Shown here one piece after another: positions 59,507-64,000 of a stretch of 64,000 bases of DNA. This DNA is from Sphaerisporangium viridialbum. Lineage in GTDB: Bacteria; Actinomycetota; Actinomycetes; Streptosporangiales; Streptosporangiaceae. The notes under the pieces are model-generated. The model was given only the letters and a program-made list of their open reading frames with translations, did not search any database and was not told where the DNA came from. The stretch lies in contig NZ_CP187232.1 in the NCBI RefSeq assembly GCF_049674955.1, forward strand, positions 6,262,001 through 6,326,000. The letters run 5' to 3'. The translations under genes and the position numbers were made by a program. Positions within the stretch are counted from its first letter, which is position 1; the number at the start of each line of letters is the position of its first letter.

Positions 59507-59881
59507 ACCCGCTCCCCTCGGAGGGATAAGGGGCCGAGGACGCGCGCACGGCCCGAGACAGTTGGGGGTGTACGCCATGGCTATATGTGGCTGCGCAACG
59601 GTTCCCCTCGCTGTGGGGAGAAGAATTTTTCTCCAGACCTGAGCGAGGGCAACCACGCCGTGACCGCCTACACCTTCAGCGCACCACATCACCAAAGTGA
59701 CAAATGAGGCTGGAGGACCACGATGCGAACCGACGATAGCGACGATCAACCCCCAGGCACCGAGGTTTCCCAACATCACAGGCCCACCCGCCACCCCCAG
59801 CAGGTGCGGCACGCTGCTCGCCATGCGAAGGACCCCACCCCCCGCTCCGCGCCCAAGGAAGAAAGCACGAAGGAGACCGCG
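59507..59881. other. Right border of the minus-strand cassette, promoter region
   Basis: About 375 bases contain no recognised gene. The leftward promoter of the cassette must lie here, and GC rises to backbone values by about 59700. Confidence 0.35.
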
Positions 59882-60055
59882 ATGTTCTCGGAACGCTCTT
59901 TGCTGGCACTGGTGTGCTCCGCCATGATCACCACCATCATGACCGGGCTGAGACTGGCCGACGACGCCTCCTGGCCCCAGGCCCTCAGCATCGGCCTGGG
60001 CGCGGGGGCGCCACGCTCATTGGAGTGATCACCCTGCTGAACCGCAGTAAGTAGC
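59882..60055 (+). CDS. Small membrane protein (about 57 aa), frameshifted
   Basis: ATG at 59882 follows GAAGGAGACCGCG. ERSLLALVCSAMITTIMTGL is a membrane helix. WPQALSIGLGAG and, after a one-base slip in the G run near 59999-60010, ATLIGVITLLNRSK-stop (60053-60055) form a second helix. As printed, the frame ends at 60028 with PRSLE. The unbroken version would be a two-helix membrane protein of the kind found beside conjugation genes. The GTG of the next small gene starts one base after the stop codon. Confidence 0.5.
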
Positions 60056-60056
60056 C

Positions 60057-60200
60057 GTGAACCCAACCGAGCGCCTGATCCGCGCCGGGCTGAATGACGA
60101 GAGCCTGCCGCCCGACGAACTCGCCGACTACATCACCGGCACCCACTTCAAGGAGTGGGCCGAGTTCGTCGCCCGCAACCAGCCACCGCGCTCAGGCTGA
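60057..60200 (+). CDS. Small conserved element protein (47 aa)
   Basis: GTG at 60057 begins one base after the stop of the small membrane protein and encodes NPTERLIRAGLNDESLPPDE, LADYITGTHFKEWAEFVARN, QPPRSG-stop. The composition is coding-like and the reading is uninterrupted. No family or function is known to me. The coupling and position before the coupling-protein remnant suggest a role in, or remnant of, the transfer region. Confidence 0.5.
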   Translation: MNPTERLIRAGLNDESLPPDELADYITGTHFKEWAEFVARNQPPRSG

Positions 60201-60259
60201 TTCCCGCACAGAGGATCTTGGCTATGTCGATGAGTTGTGGATCTGGTTCAAAGTCCGTG

Positions 60260-60350
60260 AAGCGGGGGTGTGTCCAGGACGAGGGCGAGTGGGTCCGGGT
60301 GCGGGCGCGGACCCCGGCCGGGTCGGTCGCCTGCCCGGGGTGCGGGGCCG
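60260..60350 (+). pseudogene. ISL3-type N-terminal zinc-ribbon fragment
   Basis: EGEWVRVRARTPAGSVACPG, CGAEIALGS resembles the zinc-ribbon start of ISL3 transposases (V-x-V-x-AR-T-x-A-x-x-x-x-CPxCG). It directly abuts the beheaded coupling protein and probably explains that truncation. Confidence 0.45.
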
Positions 60351-60374
60351 AGATAGCGCTCGGCTCCGGAAGGG

Positions 60375-61837
60375 CTGGCCAGCCGCCGCGACCTGCACGA
60401 GTTCACCCCCAAGGGCGCTGCCGCCAAGGCCCGGGCCCTGCGCCCGTCGCTGGCGAACATCGCCGCCCCGGCCGCCGGGCAGACCGGGATGCTGCTCGGC
60501 GAGCACAACCGGGTGGAGATGCGCGGCAGCTTCGAGGATGTCACGTTGGCCGTCATGGCGCCGCGCTCGGGCAAGACCACGGCGCTGGCGGTGCCGATGG
60601 CGCTGGAGGCCCCCCGGGCCGTTGCTGGTCACCTCCCGTAAGGCCGACGCCGTCTACACCGTCACCGCCTCCCCACGTAGCGCCATCGGCAAGCTGTGGG
60701 TGTTCGACCCCCAGCAGATCGCCTACGCCCCTCAGCGGTGGTGGTGGGACATGCTGGCCGGCGCCCGCACCGTCGAAGGCGCGCGGCGCCTTGCGGCTCA
60801 CTTCGTCACCGCGTCGATCAGTGCGAGCAACCGCGGCGACTTCTGGTCGCTGGCGGCCGGCAACACCTTGACCGCGCTGTTCCACGCCGCCGCCGTCTCC
60901 GGGCGCACCATCATCGAGGTGCTGGAGTGGGTCAACAGCCCCGCCGAGCGGGAGCCCATCAACCTGTTGCGCGACGCTGGGGCGCACTCTCTGGCCGGGC
61001 AGCTCCAACGGACCATCCGCGGCGCGGTCGAGACCCGGGACGGCATCTACGAGACTGCCGGCCAGTGCGTGGCATGCCTGATGGACCCGGCCATCACCAC
61101 CTGGATCATCCCCCGGCAGGAGCTGGACGCCTTCAACCTGCGGGAGTTCGTGCGCAGCCGCGACACGTTGTACCTGTTCTCCAAGAAGGGGCCCGGTTCG
61201 GCTGCGCCGCTGGTGGCGGCGCTCACCGACGCGGTGCTGCAGGCCGCCATCACCGCCGCCGAGCAAGACGGCGGACGTCTGGACCCGCCGCTGCTGCCGA
61301 TCCTGGACGAAGCGGCGAACATCTGCCCCATCGAGGACCTGCCCGACCTGTACTCCTACCTGGGGTCGCTCGGCATCCCCCCTGGTGACGATCTTGCAGT
61401 CCTACCGGCAGGGGGTGCGGGTATGGGGCGAACCCGGGATGGACGCACTGTGGTCGGCGGCCACCATCAAGATCCTCGGTGCCGACCTGGACGACGCCGA
61501 CTTCGCCGGGAAGTTCAGCCGCCTGATCGGCGTCCACAAGGTCGTCGAGACGAGCATGTCCCGCAGCCAGGGCGGCACCAGCGTCAGCTACAACCCGCGC
61601 AAGGAATCGATCTTCACCGCCGCCGACGTACGCGCGCTGCCCAAAGGCACCGCCCTGCTGCTGGCCACCGGAATCCGCGCGGCGGTGATCCGGCTGCGCC
61701 CCTGGTACAAGGAGCCGGGCGCCCGGCGGCTGTCGCAGGCCTCGCGCCGGGTCCAGCAACGCATCACCGACCGGGCCCGCGCGGCCGGGGGTGCGACCAT
61801 CCCGCCGGACGACTCGCTCCCCTTTGATCCACGTTGA
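60375..61837 (+). pseudogene. Type IV coupling protein (TraD/VirD4-like), truncated and frameshifted
   Basis: Three adjoining frames give one protein: LASRRDLHEFTPKGAAAKAR ... VTLAVMAPRSGKTTALAVPM (Walker A APRSGKT), then LLVTSRKADAVYTVTASPRS ... LLPILDEAANICPIEDLPDL (Walker B LDEAANI), then TILQSYRQGVRVWGEPGMDA ... DSLPFDPR-stop. Both joints are in C6 runs (near 60610 and 61383). Five Cs in each place would restore LEAPGPLLVTSRK and LGIPLVTILQSY. The N-terminal membrane segment is missing, cut by an ISL3 fragment. The protein would feed DNA to a conjugation channel. If the runs are base errors, about 480 residues of soluble domain remain. Confidence 0.75.
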
Positions 61838-61873
61838 GGTAATCCGCCCACTGCCCTATGAGAAGGAGCCATC

Positions 61874-62794
61874 ATGGCGGCCGATTTGGACCAGGCCTAC
61901 GCCGGCCTGCTGCACGCTCTTTCCGACCACACCGCCCCCACCGGCGGGGGTGATCTTCCCCCGCCACCCGACTTCGCTGAGATCCATCTGAGGTTCGCCC
62001 AGCTCAAGACCGTACTGGGGTTCACGGCTCCGGACTGGAACACCATCAGCTCCGGCTTTCAGGACCTGCGCCTGCAGGTCGGCCTGCCGCCCACCCAGGC
62101 GGGCGCTCCCCCGGTGCTGCTGCACGCCGCCCACCGCCAGGAGCAGGAGCTGCTGCGCGGCCTGGACCCGGTGTGGGAGCGCTTCACGGTCCCGGCCGAA
62201 GCGCCGCGTACCGCCCAGCGCGACGAGCGGGAGATCCTGGGTGATCTGTATCCGGTGTGGGAGAGCTTCATGGTCCCAGCCGCAGCCCTGCGTGAGACTC
62301 ACCGCCAGCTGGGCGAGCACCGCCAGGCTCCGCGATGGCAACGCATCGGCGAAGTGTGGGGCGCCTTCCGTCATCTGACCGACACGATCACCAAGGCCGC
62401 CGGCAGCTACACCCGCGAGCTCGTGACCGACGCCCGTGTCCAGGGCTTCTTCCAGACGGTCGGGCTGCGCGTCGCCGGGGTCATCGAGCAGCAGGCACGT
62501 TCGCTGCACCAGGCCATCACCAGCCCTGGCCAGGCGCAGGCCCGGCGGGCAGCCCTGAAACTCCAGCACCTCGCCGCCGATGTGGTCGCCCGCCTGCGCA
62601 CCCATGCGAGCACTACAGGCCAGCAGGAGACCGGCCGGCGCCCCTCCCCCGCCGGCACCCGGGCGCAGGCGGCCGCCCTGCGCTCACCCCAGGCTCCGGC
62701 TGCGAACACCGCCCAGCATTCGGCGCGGCCACGGCCGCCGCAGGTACCACCACCCTCGTGGGGGACTCCCACCGGCCCACGACATTCCCGATGA
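61874..62794 (+). CDS. Hypothetical transfer-region protein (306 aa)
   Basis: ATG at 61874 follows AGAAGGAGCC. Long helices dominate (DFAEIHLRFAQLKTVLGFTA, LLHAAHRQEQELLRGLDPVW). Two related segments, LRGLDPVWERFTVPAEAPRT and LGDLYPVWESFMVPAAALRE, form an internal repeat. The last 60 residues are Pro/Ala/Arg-rich. No enzyme motif or membrane helix is seen. It follows the coupling-protein gene by 36 bases and precedes a DUF4913 gene, an order seen in actinomycete conjugative elements. The function is unknown. Confidence 0.55.
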   Translation: MAADLDQAYAGLLHALSDHTAPTGGGDLPPPPDFAEIHLRFAQLKTVLGFTAPDWNTISSGFQDLRLQVGLPPTQAGAPPVLLHAAHRQEQELLRGLDPVWERFTVPAEAPRTAQRDEREILGDLYPVWESFMVPAAALRETHRQLGEHRQAPRWQRIGEVWGAFRHLTDTITKAAGSYTRELVTDARVQGFFQTVGLRVAGVIEQQARSLHQAITSPGQAQARRAALKLQHLAADVVARLRTHASTTGQQETGRRPSPAGTRAQAAALRSPQAPAANTAQHSARPRPPQVPPPSWGTPTGPRHSR

Positions 62795-62806
62795 ACCAAA
62801 GAGAAC

Positions 62807-63373
62807 ATGACCACTGACATTTTCGAGCCTGAGCCCGCCCTCGCCGACCTCGGCGCCCGCCTCACCCGCCTGGAGGCGGCGCTAGGACGCCAGGCCGAGG
62901 AACTGGACGAGCTGCGCGAGCTCGCCGCCGCAGACACCGAGCCCGCCGACGACCACGCCACTGGGCAGGATCCGGCGGCCGAGCCTGGGCCGACCTTCCT
63001 GCTGCTGCTCGACGATGAGCAGCTCCTGGCCGAGCTGCCTCTGCTGGCCATGTGGGTGCACGAGATCCTGGTGCCGTACTACGTCATCGAGCCCACCCCC
63101 GGCCTGCCCTGGTGCCCCCAATGGTGGGAACACCCCGAGGCGCTGGCCCGGCTGCACGCGCTGTGGCTGGCCTGGCAGGAGCTCACCGACCCCGCCGCCG
63201 GTGGGTTCACCGGCGCCTCGATCTGGCATCGCGACCACCTCGACCCGGCCCTGGCCGTGCTGCGTGCCCCTGACGGGCCGCTGGCGGGATGCACCACCGA
63301 TCCGCGACGCCCCCAGCACCGGCAACCTCCGGACACTCCTATCCAGCCCTATCCGGCGGTGGGTAAGCATTAG
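62807..63373 (+). CDS. DUF4913 protein (188 aa)
   Basis: ATG at 62807 begins 12 bases after the previous stop. A short coiled coil (ARLTRLEAALGRQAEELDEL) precedes the DUF4913 core: LPWCPQWWEHPEALARLHAL, WLAWQELTDPAAGGFTGASI and WHRDHLDPALAVLRAPDGPL with a late Cys. The WCP-x-WW-x-H-x-EA and W-x-x-DH-x-DP phrases define the family, which is almost confined to actinobacterial mobile elements and is of unknown role. Last gene of the backbone before the CRISPR array. Confidence 0.85.
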   Translation: MTTDIFEPEPALADLGARLTRLEAALGRQAEELDELRELAAADTEPADDHATGQDPAAEPGPTFLLLLDDEQLLAELPLLAMWVHEILVPYYVIEPTPGLPWCPQWWEHPEALARLHALWLAWQELTDPAAGGFTGASIWHRDHLDPALAVLRAPDGPLAGCTTDPRRPQHRQPPDTPIQPYPAVGKH

Positions 63374-63452
63374 GCGGATGCGGTTCACTAGCGGATCGAC
63401 TCTGCACTGCACTTCGACGCCCACAGAATCCTTCGCAGGTGCGACGGGCAGC

Positions 63453-64000
63453 GGACGCCCCCCCACGGGCGTGAGGAGGATTGATATCGCGGATGAGTCA
63501 TCTAACAGGGGTACGGCTCACCCCCACGGGCGTGGGAGGACCCGTGCCCGGCCGTCGCGAAACTGCCCGCCTACGGCTCACCCCTACGGGCGTGGGGAGG
63601 ACCGGGTGCTGCTCGCGGTCGGGCCGCCCGTCCCCGGCTCACCCCCACGGGCGTGGGGAGGACTCCTGGACGTCGATCTGGTCTTGCGCCTTGCCCGGCT
63701 CACCCCCACGGGCGTGGGGAGGACGTACACGGCAGACAGGCTCGCCGCCGTCCTGCCGGCTCACCCCCACGGGCGTGGGGAGGACCCGGAGCCGAGCACC
63801 GAAGCCGACCCGCCGAGCGGCTCACCCCCACGGGCGTGGGGAGGACCACCAGCGAGTGGCAGGTGTCCACCGTGCGGCCGGCTCACCCCCACGGGCGTGG
63901 GGAGGACGGTGCGTCGGGGTAGGTGGAGCCGCCGGGGAACGGCTCACCCCCACGGGCGTGGGGAGGACGCGCCGACCGTGATATCACCACGCGCGGCCAG
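63453..64000 (-). CRISPR. Type I-E-like CRISPR array, right end outside the window
   Basis: Nine repeats start at 63453, 63514, 63574, 63635, 63696, 63757, 63818, 63879 and 63940. The 29-base consensus starts CGGCTCACCCCCACGGG and ends CGTGGGGAGGAC. Spacers are all 32 bases, the last one filling 63969-64000. The three leftmost repeats are degenerate: six mismatches in the first, one missing G in the second, one C-to-T in the third. Read on the minus strand, the repeat begins GTCCTCCCCACG and ends GAGCCG, the normal I-E orientation. The decayed end is therefore the distal one, and leader and cas genes should lie to the right. Confidence 0.97.

Noticed and set aside
63481..63981. An open frame through the CRISPR array with repeated RLTPTGVG/GSPPRAWGG peptides
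   Set aside because: The peptide repeats are the CRISPR repeats read in frame. Even spacing of 61 bases shows an array, not a protein.

Overview
The window is very GC-rich, with actinomycete-style genes: GTG starts, strong purine ribosome binding sites, BldC-like and sporulation-era secreted proteins, and an actinobacterial type I-E CRISPR repeat. It most likely comes from a filamentous actinomycete of the Streptosporangiales type; that placement is an inference from gene content. Much of the sequence is accessory. Transposase, recombinase and housekeeping-gene fragments recur, and many are broken. Several of the breaks are single extra bases in G or C runs and may be sequencing errors.

Bases 1-10,900 mix decayed mobile DNA (two tyrosine recombinases, an IS21 istA relic, a Tn3 transposase tail that abuts a beheaded histidine kinase) with small secreted proteins, a two-component remnant, a PknH-like lipid/ligand-sensor domain protein and a divergent azoR/marR pair with operator-like palindromes. 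Bases 11,400-14,400 hold a compact kaiB-kaiC-PAS histidine kinase operon. Bases 14,400-16,200 are a mosaic of fabF, Tn3, glycerophosphodiesterase and alpha/beta-hydrolase fragments. Bases 16,300-28,000 encode a secreted zinc metalloprotease downstream of a 3,136-residue RTX-type calcium-binding secreted protein. Bases 28,000-38,700 carry more fragments (HIT, thioesterase, aldo-keto reductase, IS3, IS21, ISL3), a secreted beta-propeller-like protein, an integrase beside the 3' end of tRNA-Pro(GGG), an anti-sigma-like ATPase, a secreted CocE/NonD hydrolase and a MaoC-like hydratase.

Bases 38,800-63,400 look like the backbone of a conjugative plasmid or integrative element: an integrase arm-domain protein, a ParB-domain protein, a DpdA-like DNA deazaguanine-modification enzyme, a DUF932-type protein, an SSB, a type IV coupling-protein remnant and a DUF4913 protein. 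Two lower-GC cargo cassettes sit inside it. The first (44,717-49,631) is a tightly coupled three-gene operon: a DUF559-like nuclease, a probable winged-helix protein and a double-ATPase protein with a HerA-type domain. It is the best candidate for an undescribed defence system. The second (56,327-59,506, minus strand) encodes a small protein, a sigma-like factor, a P-loop protein and a BldC-type DNA-binding protein, and lies against a truncated PP-loop gene. Two copies of a conserved, nested-hairpin intergenic sequence precede the ParB and DUF932 genes.

The window ends inside a CRISPR array with 29-base repeats and 32-base spacers. Its repeats decay towards the left, so the leader and cas genes are expected to the right, outside the window.
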